DNA from: Reticulitermes lucifugus
Lineage: Eukaryota > Arthropoda > Insecta > Blattodea > Rhinotermitidae
Length of the DNA: 32,072 nt
Direction of reading: 5' to 3'
Assembly (NCBI GenBank): GCA_026260175.1
Contig: JAKCWW010006156.1
Span: forward strand, 1,499 to 33,570
In this document: positions 1 through 10,103 of the stretch, one piece after another
Numbering within the stretch: the first letter of the stretch is position 1
How the letters are laid out: every line of letters begins with the position of its first letter
Program-made: the position numbers and the translations under genes
The notes under the pieces: model-generated
The model's input: the letters and a program-made list of their open reading frames with translations, nothing else
What the model was told of the DNA's origin: nothing
Databases searched by the model: none

Positions 1-66
1 GGATTGAACCCGCGAACCTTGGGTCCAGTGGCGAGCACGCTAACCACTAGTCCACCGAGGGCGGCA
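1..66 (-). repeat. tRNA-derived SINE head, truncated by window edge
   Basis: Read on the minus strand, the sequence has an RNA polymerase III A box (TGGACTAGTGGTTAGCG, about 52-36) and a B box (GGGTTCAATCC, about 11-1) at normal tRNA spacing. The stretch between them does not form a good anticodon stem, so a SINE head is more likely than a working tRNA gene. The body of the element lies outside the window. It differs from the two other SINE families seen here. Confidence 0.7.
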
Positions 67-1419
67 GGTTCACACATACTGGCATGTTATTTACAAAAGT
101 GCAAGAATTTTTCTGCATTTGTCCAAATACCACATACTAACATAAACAATCCACAAATAAAGCGTTGTTATTAGAACTGTCCCTATTCTTGCCGTGTAGT
201 CGATCATGTCTTGGGCTTTGTTGCTTTGTTTTGTTGTTTATTATTTTAACTGGAAATACAATCACTTTAAGGCCGAGTAAATTATTATCATTATTATTAT
301 TATTTACTACATCATTTAATGTCTTGTTGCAGCTTTTATTTTGATGATTAGTATTTGATGATGCCCAAAATAAACACAAATCCAGGGCCACTGTGTATTC
401 TACGCATGTTGGTAGAGTTCAGAAGTGGGCTATGTTTATGCAGAGCGTACAATTTCCTGCTTGACTGTGAAGCGGAGACCCACGCTCGGCCTCCCATGCG
501 TCATATGCCGCGTCTCAGGAGGGAAGCGGCAAACGAAGCACGGGCGGCCGCCGCTTCTCGGTCAAGCAGGAAATGTTTCTCTCTCTATAAAGATTTATAA
601 AGAGGCATGCCCCTGCGAACAGGATACTAACTCTGGCCTCTGCTGAAAAGAAATAAAATTGATACTATAAGCATATATATGACGTAATAATACTGGTACT
701 ATTTTCATGTCATACGAATGTGCGTTGAATCGTGCGATCGTATAAGCTCAGCAACTTTCAATGTATTTTATTATGAACGCAATTTTGACGTGTCTTTGAT
801 GTATAAATTTCAACAGCTCCAATTTTTAGGCGGAAGTAATTAAAGTACAGCACGAGTCATTAGTTCCCTCCCAATTTGCCTTGCTCAAGAGTCCGCAATG
901 ATGTAACGTAACTCCTTTCCCTTTACACACAGAATATTCCAAGAGAAATGTTACAATATGTCTAGACGTAAAGGAAAGGGCTCGCAACAGCTTCCAAACT
1001 GTAATAAATGAGATGGTAGTAATTATTTACCATGACATATTAAAGTGAGATGTTTCTGCATTTGATTTACTTGCATTTAAAGTGTAAATAGTTTACTGTG
1101 ATAGTCCTGCTGTTATATAATTTTAGTTTACGTAGCTGCTTTACTTACGAAGAACAGACAGCGCCATATTAAACGATTAGTGTAAAATTAGAAAGGAAGA
1201 GGAAAGAAGAGGTCGCGGAGTAAACCGGCAACTTCTTGCAGGGACAGGGGAAAACTGTGTAAAAGTCAGTTTGTGTAATTGACTTTGGGGTTGAAATTTG
1301 ATTCCCAGATTTCCCGAATAGGAATCATGAGTTCTGGGCGTGGGTCGTGTGACAGAAGAAAAATTTAAACAAAACAAATTTTGCGAAAATGTGAAGCTAC
1401 TATAGTTTATTTCCATACT
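67..1419. other. Unannotated AT-rich spacer
   Basis: Short open frames exist on both strands, but none resembles a known protein or stands out from chance. A small inverted repeat (AAGTCA ... TGACTT, about 1263-1285) is the only structure noted. Confidence 0.5.
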
Positions 1420-2235
1420 CCATATACTCCATGGAGCAGAGTTGTTCCTGAGAACCTAACAGGTCTTCAGTTAGTCAAGAAATTCCCTGCATTTTATGGA
1501 AACCGAAGGTTCATTGCCGCATTTACAAGTGCCCGCCACCTGTCCCGATCCCGGGCCACATCAATGCAGTGCATGCCTCCCCATCTTGAAGGTCTATTTT
1601 AATATTACTCTCCCATCTACGCCTAGGTCTTTCAAGTGGTCTCTTTCCCTCAGGTCTCACCACCAAAAACCTGCACGCAACTCTTCTGTATCCCATACGT
1701 GTTATATGCCCCGCCCATCTCATCCTTCTTGATTCGATCACCCAAATAATACTTAGTGATGAGTACAGATCACAAAGTTACTCGTTATGTAGTCTTATCC
1801 ATTCCCCTGTTACCTCGTCCCTCTTAGACCCAAATATCTTCCTCAGCACCCTATTCTCGTACGTTCCTCATTCAATGTGACAGACCAAGCTTCATGCCCA
1901 TAAAAGAGCAACAAACAAACTTACAGTTGTTTATATCTTATTAATCTTCACATTAATGGATAGCAAACTGGACCGATTCTGCACTGAATGATAGCAAGCA
2001 TTCTCTGACTACAACCTGCTCTTCATTTATTCAAGAATGGAATTTTGATTTCTTACGGTTGTTCCCAAACATCTGTACTCTTCTACCTTTTCAAAGGATT
2101 TATTTCCTACCTTTGTGTTGTATTTTGTCCTGCATGCTGGTCTCTAGACATGACCACATACTTAGCTTTCTCAGCATTTACTTCCAGACCAATCTCCTTA
2201 CTAGTGACTAGCAAAGCTTTCATTAAACGCTATTA
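1420..2235 (-). mobile_element. LINE (non-LTR retrotransposon) 3' fragment, degraded
   Basis: On the minus strand this is the C-terminal part of a LINE ORF2-like protein. At the 5' side (about 2230-2130) comes a stretch reading EIGLEVNAEKAKYVVMSRDQ, which fits the region after the catalytic YADD of a reverse transcriptase. A decayed middle follows (around 1990-1860), with recognisable pieces such as FGSKRDEVTG. Near the 3' end (about 1740-1520) is a frame containing RRMRWAGHITRMG and RPLERPRRRWESNIKIDL, typical of the C-terminal tail of LINEs abundant in cockroach and termite genomes. Several frameshifts and stops break it, and the 5' end including the YADD region is missing. The 3' end finishes in short ATGGAGTA-like repeats (about 1441-1410). 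The family assignment is from memory of such proteins; the clade is not determined. Confidence 0.82.
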
Positions 2236-3057
2236 CTTTTACACTTGACAGTGAACGTATCGTTGATTGCGGATTAGTCTGAACATTTGTTAGCCTGCGC
2301 AGAAAACCGAGACGGCGTAGAGTAGATTTGTACACAGTACAATAGGTCTGATTTAGATCAGTTTCAGTGTCCTTCTTCTGACCGGTGTTTTAATACGAAA
2401 GGATAAAGCCATGGCCTCTTTTAATTTATTATCGAGACGTTCACAAATCAAAGACGTCGACTGTGCCCAGAACGACACTGCAAATAAAAACCAAGACATT
2501 TATATCGACGTACATTCTCAGTTTTCTATTCTCATGTTTCCTGCTTTTAAAGTCCAGATTTCCGTATTATCTGCTCTTTTTACACGCTATCCAAATTTCA
2601 AGTTAATTACGGTTGCAGGGCACATTTTAAATAAATAAAAATAGAATTGAGAATGAGAAAAATTCGCAGTCCCAATAATGAGCCCAGGAAATCTGCCCGG
2701 TACTCCTACGTATCCTATACGGTCCATTTTGTAATTTTGGGTCATAAGCTGTAAATTTAATATCTTCATTACTAATGTGGTACAGGTGGATTCTGCAATT
2801 CAGTGGTATGTGAGAAAAAATAAATCACCTTGCCATCTGATTTAGAGTTAATTTTCATCATAAACGTTCATTAATCGGGCTTACACGTTTAAATTTCGAT
2901 TTCTGACACACTGAGATCAGCGTGTACCATAACTTAATTTATTTAAAATAATTCTGATATTTAATGTAATTTATATCGTGTCATGAAGTATTAATGTACG
3001 TAATACAAATTGAAACATTTCGAATTAAACTTTAGGATAGCATTAGTCATGAGAATG
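2236..3057. other. Unannotated spacer
   Basis: I see no supported gene or element. Short frames at 2411-2638 (plus) and 2587-2769 (minus) carry no recognisable motif. Confidence 0.45.
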
Positions 3058-3093
3058 GTAGATTGGTAGTTTCTTATGAAACTACCAATCTAC
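3058..3093. repeat. Perfect 16-bp inverted repeat (hairpin)
   Basis: GTAGATTGGTAGTTTC at 3058-3073 is followed by the four bases TTAT and then the exact reverse complement at 3078-3093. No T-run follows and this is eukaryotic DNA, so it is not a bacterial-type terminator. It may be the centre of a palindromic element. Confidence 0.9.
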
Positions 3094-4240
3094 GCTGCGT
3101 GAAATCCCAAAAGAGCGCAGATCTCATTCACACCGAGACGGAAGCCTGCAATCGCGAAACGTTAGACATCTCTATTCAAAATTAATTTTAAAAGGATATC
3201 TTTAAATTTGTGTTATCACAGTACGCTCTCTCAATATTATTCGTAAAATATTAGTCTGCATATATTAGAAAACGTTATGCAACAATATTATAGGTGTAAC
3301 ATAAAGATTACTTAGAGTACATGTTCGTACACAAAAATGTATTTTATCCAGAGAAAATAGACTACAGTTAGTCAAATGGTGACATCCCATAAACTGTAGT
3401 CTGCAGAAAGAGTTTAATAACACTAGAACACACGCCCACACACAAACAGAGCATTTTCTGTAGCAAATACACAATATCATAAAGTTATTCGCGGAAAACA
3501 CGTATGTACATAATAGAATTACTTTCTGCAGGAATGATATTAAGGAAAGCTCGCCAGTATTGGATGGCTTCAGCTCTGTGTAGGCATCAGTGGAAATATA
3601 TGAAAGAATTACATACATACTTAGTGAGATCAATAGCCTCATGGCTTCAGAATAAAAAGCCATATTTAATTTCTGCATGCCCTGTGCACATAGCTCATGA
3701 TGTGTGTAAATGAAAAGTATTGCATTCCGTCAAACATAAGAATATGTATTCCTAATTCTAACCACCATAACCGTGAAATGTGCTAAAATAATGTGAATTT
3801 TAGTGTCGATTTATACAGCGGAGTACTCAGCATATTTTTTATAAGTATTGTTTGTTACATGTAGAAGTGTGCATAAATTTAAGAAAGCAAATTTAAAAAC
3901 TGCACTGACCAGTTTTAAAATACCAAAGATACTAATTTGTTTATGTGATACCAATCACAGAAAATTTGTTTCTGTTTTCTAATGCCTATTGGGTTGTAGT
4001 GCAACAGGCTGTTTCTCTTCTCTAATACATACTGGAATGTAGTACAGATGGTTATTTCAGTTCTCCAAGATAGCGGTGGAAACGATTTCCAATCCTGACA
4101 AAGTTTAAAACGCTAAGTTAATAACTGAATATACAAATTCATTAAATAACTAGATAATTCGCAATATGTTCTATCTTTTTACACTCCTTTCTCAGTCTTA
4201 CCTCTTTCTGCCTACTCATTGTAGGTAGCCACACTCAATG
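3094..4240. other. Unannotated spacer
   Basis: The longest open frame is 137 codons on the minus strand (3678-3265). Its translation is rich in Leu, Ser, Ile and Cys, with hydrophobic stretches as expected from translating AT-rich noncoding DNA, and I recognise no family. Around 3137-3170 there is a short GCGAAACGTT-containing motif discussed among the rejected items. Confidence 0.45.
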
Positions 4241-4300
4241 ACATACACACACACATACACATACTCGTACACACGCGCGCGCGCGCGCAAAGCGCGCGGT
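4241..4300. repeat. (CA)n followed by (CG)n microsatellite
   Basis: A CA-rich run (4242-4275) passes into alternating CG (about 4273-4288), a short AAA and then GCGCGCGG. Alternating CG and CA are the classic Z-DNA-prone sequences. It directly abuts the 3' tail of the SINE at 4299-4470 and probably grew from that tail. Confidence 0.9.
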
Positions 4301-4470
4301 AGGACTCCTCTGGACGAGTGATCGGCCAGTCTCAGAAACCTCTACTTGACAACACAATATTCACAAGAGTCAACTATCCATGCCCCCGGCGGGGTTCGAA
4401 CCCGAAATTCCAGCAAGCGAGCAGCCGCAGACACGCGCCTTAGACCGCGCGGTCACTGGGATCGGCCCAT
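4299..4470 (-). repeat. tRNA-derived SINE (family 1), minus-strand copy
   Basis: On the minus strand an A box (GTGACCGCGCGGTCTAAGG, about 4457-4439) and a canonical B box (GGTTCGAACCC, about 4402-4392) are present. Downstream is the body block GGCCGATCACTCGTCC (about 4328-4313), followed by GAGGAGTCCTACCG. The same block occurs in the plus-strand copy at 24250-24510, which proves the two are one family. The interior between B box and body has diverged strongly. Confidence 0.87.
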
Positions 4471-4895
4471 AATATATTCGTGTATTTAAATTATAATTTT
4501 CATTCCCACTAAACATAACAGCTTCCTTTTGTTTTCCTAAGCGCTTACACATTCAGTCTACTGTCCCAGAAATGTCAAGAGTTTTAGTTGCTTCAGTTTT
4601 ATTGTAGTGATAAGAAGTGTGTGTTTCTAGATAACGTATACTGACAATTTTGTAAAAAACACAATTGGAACATTCTGAAACGAAAGTCAGTCACATCACT
4701 GCAAACATGTTTAACTGCGTTAAAGTACAAATCCAGAGATGAATACACATTGGATTTTAGAGAAAAAAAGTACACTATTTGAAGAATTCACTTTGTATAC
4801 AAGGAATTCCTACGTTATATCTGCAGTAAATTGTACAGGTAAGTTATATATTTCCACATTTAAAATTATCCATTTTCCATGCTGTGAACTAGTTC
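4471..4895. other. Unannotated spacer
   Basis: AT-rich sequence in which I see no gene or recognisable element. Confidence 0.45.
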
Positions 4896-4978
4896 ACAAT
4901 ATTTAATCCAACAACTGCACAATAAAAGAACAGAAGTCCTGTCTTTTTTTGTTGTGCAGTTGATTGAATAAATATTGT
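4896..4978. repeat. Imperfect hairpin, ~38-bp arms, 5-nt loop
   Basis: The left arm (4896-4933) and right arm (4939-4978) pair over almost their full length, including an exact CAACTGCACAA / TTGTGCAGTTG block and ACAATATTTA / TAAATATTGT at the base. The few mismatches and an indel lie near the loop and mid-arm. The total of 83 nt is in the size range of a miRNA precursor, but the small loop and AT-rich ends fit a small palindromic MITE equally well. Confidence 0.85.
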
Positions 4979-5675
4979 TAATTATGTATTTACATTTCTT
5001 TGCCCGATAAAAATTTACCAACTCACGGAAATAGCATTAAAATAGCTTACTTCAAAATATATTTGCCTAATAACTGTGCATTGAACTTGTAGTCTGCAAA
5101 TTGCTTGTGCGATCTGCCTTATTTTAAGCTGTAACGCTGTTGCCAGCATTATTTTTTAATGACGGAATCAGAGGCCAATTTCATATTTAATAAAATAACT
5201 TTACGATTCAAAAACATCACACAATTATTACAAATTCATTCACTACATTTAACAATTACAAAAAATACATTATTATTACGCCATTATCACTGGTTTCATT
5301 TCGGATTTTAGCCTCGTTCCACAAAATCACTCTAGCTGTGGAATGATTTTGACTCTGCATTTCGCTTCATTTGGTGAAATTCTGAAGCTACGACTACTAT
5401 GTGTCAGAAGAATACTAAAGGATAAGAGTGAGAACAATAAAGATGAAGCATAACTAAGACGGAAGGGCCAACATCTTATCACCAAAAGGCCCCATTAATC
5501 ATTGGCATCTTGACAGTATTGGTTATCGAATGACACATAGAAATATGCAACACTTATTTTTAACTTTCCCGTTCCATCGACACAAAAGTAATATTCTGTC
5601 ATTTCCTTGCAAATTTATCTAAGGAACTGTGTTACAGCGTTCTTCACGTTGGCGTCCCGTTGTGCTATATAATGC
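4979..5675. other. Unannotated spacer
   Basis: No supported gene. There is a minor inverted repeat CAAAATCA ... TGATTTTG (about 5322-5351). Confidence 0.45.
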
Positions 5676-6336
5676 AATTGCAATTGAGAATGACTGGGTA
5701 TTATATTGTCAGAAGAACAATATTTTTATTTACTTCAATAGTGCATACAATATAATAATAATTCTATTTTAATTGACTGTACATTGCACGACATCTTTCA
5801 GTCTCTGTAGTTCATCTCCAGGTATAGTATTTGTTTTAACATATCAAGGTGTTGTTTGTGAGGGCTGGTTTTTAAGTGTTGTGGTTTTTCTTTTCTTTGC
5901 ATTTTCACATTGTACTTTTGGTGTTCGTTCTTGGTATTGTTTCCTTGGTGTTTTCTGTTTGTGGTTCTTGGTTTTCGTGTTTTTATGTGGAATTTATACT
6001 TAAAAAACGTAAGTAGAAATCCCACATCCAGACACCAAAACCAAGGACCAGAAACAAAAAACACCAAGGAAACAATACCAAGAACTAACATCACCATAAT
6101 ACAAGAACAAAATGCGAAGACAACAACACATAATAAACAGAACTCACAACTACCACATTCACGCGATTATAATCAAAATACTGCAACTGAATATGACGTA
6201 CAAAGATTAACAAACGTCGTGCCATATACAGTCAATTATATTCGAATAAATATTACTGTATTATATATAACTATTGAAGTACAATAAAAATACTTTTGTG
6301 GTGACAAGATAATAAAAGCACTTTCAACTGGAACTC
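5676..6336. repeat. Large fold-back inverted repeat, ~325-bp arms
   Basis: The left arm (about 5676-6001) and right arm (about 6011-6336) are inverted copies around a loop of about 9 nt (AAAAAACGT, 6002-6010). Matching blocks run the whole length. Near the loop are ATGTGG / CCACAT and GGTATTGTTTCCTTGGTGTT with its complement at about 6066-6085. In mid-arm is AATTGACTGTA (5770-5780) with its complement at about 6230-6240. At the outer edge is TACTTCAATAG (5730-5740) with its complement at about 6273-6283. The central ~80 bp is the most similar and the outer parts carry small indels. The open frames on both strands here simply mirror one another and are not coding. A fold-back transposon or long-arm MITE is most likely. 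Confidence 0.88.
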
Positions 6337-6735
6337 TCTCATTAGGTTTCTCTTATCCGTTGACAGAAACTCAGTTCAACCTCCTACAGACAGATGTATG
6401 AGGAGTACGAAATATATGATCGCCAGCCCGCCCGAGGAGATTTGACTTTTCTACGTGGCTAGCAAAAGTCAGAAAGTCATATTCGATACAGTGGGTTAAG
6501 CCGTATATTAAAGAATCTATTTCATAGTTTCTCACTTTCAAATTTATATTAATGACCGATACGTAGTGATCACGTGAGATATTTATTAACAGATTTCCTT
6601 GTCACTAGATATTTGTATGTGAGCATAAATACACTGACAAAATAACACGAAGTGTAACCCATTAATTGTACATGTTACAAAGAGAAGGATGTGGGATTTA
6701 ACCCTTTTGGGCTCGACGAACATATGTGCAGGTCA
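6337..6735. other. Unannotated spacer
   Basis: I see no gene or recognisable repeat. Confidence 0.45.
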
Positions 6736-7125
6736 AAATACTGGAATGTAAAAGGAAGGAAAACATGGAGAAGGAGCAGAAGAAGAAGGAAAGTATACGT
6801 AGGCAAATAACAGACGACAAGAAGAACAGGAAAAAAGGAAACGAGAAAATGAGGAAGGAAGGAAGTGAGAACATGAAAAATAAAGAACAGAAGAAGCAGC
6901 AAATGAAGGAGAGGAGAATAATAATAATAATAACAGAGACGAGAAGATGAATAAGAAGAAAGTGTGAAGTGGGAGACATGATAGTAGAAGGTTAAATAGA
7001 GGGAAAAGTATATGTTGAAGAAGGTAGGCCAGAAGTAAACCGAAAAGGAGACAAGATGGAAGAGGGAGAGATGCTGAAGAGGATTACAGGAAAAAAGAGA
7101 TAAGAAAGAAAAGTTAATAAGGTAA
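6736..7125. repeat. Purine-rich low-complexity tract
   Basis: The plus strand is dominated by A and G (AAG, GGAA, AGAAG and similar words), with few pyrimidines for nearly 400 bp. The long open frames on either strand (Lys/Glu-rich on plus, Phe/Leu/Ser-rich on minus) result from this composition and are not evidence of genes. An ATA/ATAA run lies at about 6920-6932. Confidence 0.85.
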
Positions 7126-8194
7126 AAGTAGGTTCTGTTCTCCACCAACACAATACAAAATTAAGGCCCTATACTCCTTTCGCTATGTCTGGAGGCACAA
7201 TTCTCACATTTAACAACAGTTTTGTCGCTTTACTTTAAATACTTCACACATCACAAAAATATCTGTAAGTCCACTATAGCCTACACCTAAATGCAAGCCC
7301 AGCGAATGCTTATATCTCACTGGAATATAAATTAGAAAAACAAATATATGTATGTGTATATACATACATACACACCTACACGCAGTTCATTTCAGTTTTT
7401 ACCCACTGTTAGAAGCTACTGAAACACAGGTTTGCTTTTGAGTCACACTGTAACCTACAGCTGCATAAACATTGGCGCATTAGAGCAAATTCTATACCAT
7501 TTTCAACGGCAAACTTACCAAACAAAATTTTACGAAGTTTCGAGAAAGGAATGGAATGCAACAGGACAGTTTTCCGGACAAATTGCACAGAATGGTGTGA
7601 ATTTATACGTGTACAGACATTACGGGTCACAAATATTAACTATTTGTTCATACATACCAAAATATCTGAAATACTGAAACTGTGCAGCTTGGACATGCAT
7701 TGCATTTCGTGTGTCTTTCCCCAACCGCACGCAGTGCCTCACTCCATTGTACAGTGGCCGTAACGTTTTCTCTACTGACAATCGGTTTTCAGCTTTTGAA
7801 AATTAAATACATATATGGCCTCATATTCTCCACGCAACATGTATTTCTGTAGAACCTTTAGAATACTTCACTTATTGTCTATTGTTACTTTATATCAGTT
7901 ATCGCTCGAAAAATGAAAATGTTACCTCTCCATTAGTCATGACTTAACGGTGAAACTGTTAAAAAGCACCTAACCATGAAGGCGTATTGGGGGGACGAGA
8001 TGGAGTTTTACATATTTCTCACCTCGACAGTAGATGGGCACTTCAGGTGGGTCAGCTTGATGCAGAGTTGTCAATAGAAAGTCCTCCTGCAGTCACTGGA
8101 TAGGAGGCTTCGTGGGCCCCACTGCGGGCCTGAATGCGGTGTAGGAATGTCTTTTTGCCTGCCAGAAATCCAATGACTGTCGTCCAGTACGTGG
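7126..8194. other. Unannotated spacer
   Basis: No supported gene. A TATG/TACA-rich short repeat occurs at about 7347-7372. A GC-richer patch at 8080-8140 contains CCTCC ... GGAGG able to form a small stem. Confidence 0.45.
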
Positions 8195-8440
8195 CGTGGG
8201 TAATTTAGCGACGTTGTCATTTGCTAAGATTATACAGAGTCGGCGATAAACATACGAAAGAGTAGAGAGCATTGGGAGAATAATACTGACGGGGATAAAG
8301 AGAAGTGCTCGCAGAAAACCTGTCCCAGTACCACTTTGCCCACCACAAATCCCACCTGAACTGGCCTGGGACTGAACATGTGCCCCCGCTGTGAAAGGTC
8401 GGCGACTAGTCTAACTGCCTGAGCCTTGTCACGGCTTCCA
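8195..8440 (-). repeat. tRNA-derived SINE (family 2), copy A
   Basis: On the minus strand the head has an A-box-like GGCAGTTAGACTAGTCGCCG (about 8420-8401) and a decayed B box (ATGTTCAGTCCCAGG, about 8378-8364). The body follows, with TTTGTGGTGGGCAAAGTGG (about 8350-8332), GTCAGTATTATTC and, at the far end, GACAACGTCGCTAAAT (about 8217-8202). The same ordered blocks occur at 15379-15655, so the family is supported by two independent copies plus a partial third. Confidence 0.78.
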
Positions 8441-8519
8441 GGCATTAACCTACTTACTGTACTAATTGTGGTATCACGACTTTAGACATTAGTGTCAACT
8501 GAGAGTTTTACTTAACAGG

Positions 8520-8760
8520 GATAATGGCTGACGTGCGGTAACTGCTCCCCTTGTCAGGTCTCCTAAGAACCACCTGTGCTAATTTTAAAGTCCCTTAATG
8601 AAAAATATAATAAATAAATGTGAAAAGGTAATTGGTAGGAAATACTGAGGTACTAGGAAGGAAACTTGCCCCATTACAAATTTTTCCACCACGAATCCAA
8701 CATAAAACTCCTTGGGACTTATCCCAGCCGTACTGTGAACAGTGCGTTTAAATGCGTGAA
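8520..8760 (-). repeat. tRNA-derived SINE (family 2), partial copy C
   Basis: The minus strand contains AAGTCCCA, GGATTCGTGGTGG and CTCAGTATTTC in the same order and spacing as copies A and B, but the head and far end are too decayed to place. The limits are approximate. Confidence 0.55.
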
Positions 8761-9845
8761 GTATTTATTGCACGCCCATAAAAATAAATCGGTAACAATC
8801 TATGGTAAGAGATCCCGAATTTTCAACGTCACCAGCATTTAAACCACACGCATTACAGCGACAGATACGTATTCGGGTAGTAAACCTTTCTAAACTTAGC
8901 CGCAGATCCAGATACTGTAGATACCTTTTTTCACTCTAAACAGGCAAAAGAATAATATCTTAAAGAGCCGAAGTCATTTTTCTTCCACCGGTTTTCTTTT
9001 TTATCTTATGTAATTATCCTTTCCTTTTATTACTGAATAATCTCAGAAGTTTGATACTGTATGTTTAAGTACCCCACGAATGAGCCGAGTGACACATCTA
9101 GATCCTACCTACAGCTACACAAAGTGCGTGTGTTACTGGAATGAAATTAGACCGAAAACAGAAGGTTATGCATACTATTGCCGGTGTAGAGCCCAATGTG
9201 CTGCACTATTAATGTGACAAACGTTACTGTAAACAAACGCTATTCTGTAAACAATAATTTCATTCAACAAAGATTCTACATGCCTAGTACTCTTACAAGC
9301 GAATTACCATACTTAGACTCATTACACCCAAGAGCATAATTCAGGCTTGAAAATTACTGAACGAACAGTTGGATTCTTACACAGACAGGTACATATCTCA
9401 TTCAGACTGCTGAAGCTTAACTAATATTTCTAGTATAAATAAGTAGCTTCTTCCTGTCACCCGTAATACGTACCGGTGAAAATAAATACAAAGTGAATGC
9501 TTAGTATGCAATTATTTAAAAGACTATGAAACCAAAAATCCGAAATCGATTTGGTAATACAAATTCTTAAAGTAATTATTGGGCCTTGTAAGGTAAATAA
9601 CCTAATGTCAAGTTAATTCAATACGCACTTCCCGCTCTTACTTGTACGTTCAAGTGGGAAGCCTTAAAGTCATGAACACATAAAAATGCAGCAATTTTTT
9701 TCTGTTAGGGTTTGTTGCCTGCTGTCAAGCGGTTTCTAACGCAACTGAGGAATCGAGCTTTCTCCTTTACGTTGTTCGGTTTATCACACGGTGATGGCGG
9801 TAAGGAGCCATCCTAATGTGCTGCACAAATGCTTATACGGTTCAT
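8761..9845. other. Unannotated spacer
   Basis: AT-rich, short frames only, and nothing recognised on either strand. Confidence 0.45.
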
Positions 9846-10103
9846 TCACGGTGCTCTTTTACATTCTTCGTAACTGAACATCATATGAGCGATATTTACA
9901 TCTTCTTCGATGCTTCGCCGTGTCGACTGGCCAACAATTAACAAAATGTTGTCTTCATATTTAGGGCAAAGCAATATAAGTACAGCACTCTTCTTGGTCT
10001 CGTTGATCGTGAAGATGGATGCAATGCGCTCCTCCGAAGCATTAGTAACTATATACCGGCGACACGCTGCAGCACCCAAGAAGATTTTAATTTTTATCAA
10101 CAC
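9846..10103 (-). repeat. Possible relic of an interspersed repeat (85-codon open frame)
   Basis: This minus-strand frame contains YIVTNASEERIASIF. The TN(V/A)SEE..ASIF phrase resembles translations of a repeat I associate with cockroach and termite genomes. I do not know the element's class and see no ends. It should not be taken as a host gene. Confidence 0.25.

Noticed and set aside
3130-3172. Possible further hammerhead (CCGAGACGG ... CGCGAAACGTT)
   Set aside because: The CUGANGA box is not intact and the flanks do not form a stem I. A related motif on minus at 26798-26850 fails for the same reasons.
3265-3678. 137-codon open frame on the minus strand
   Set aside because: The translation is low-complexity hydrophobic with no motif, and overlaps a plus-strand frame of equal quality. 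Codon use gives no support for coding.
4381-4460. True tRNA gene with A and B boxes
   Set aside because: The same region continues into a body shared with 24250-24510 and the anticodon arm is poor, so it is a SINE head.
5773-6287. Open frames of 76, 99 and 125 codons
   Set aside because: They mirror each other across the large inverted repeat and carry no protein motif.
6675-7151. 158-codon minus-strand frame
   Set aside because: It is the pyrimidine-strand reading of a purine-rich tract; stops are avoided by composition alone.
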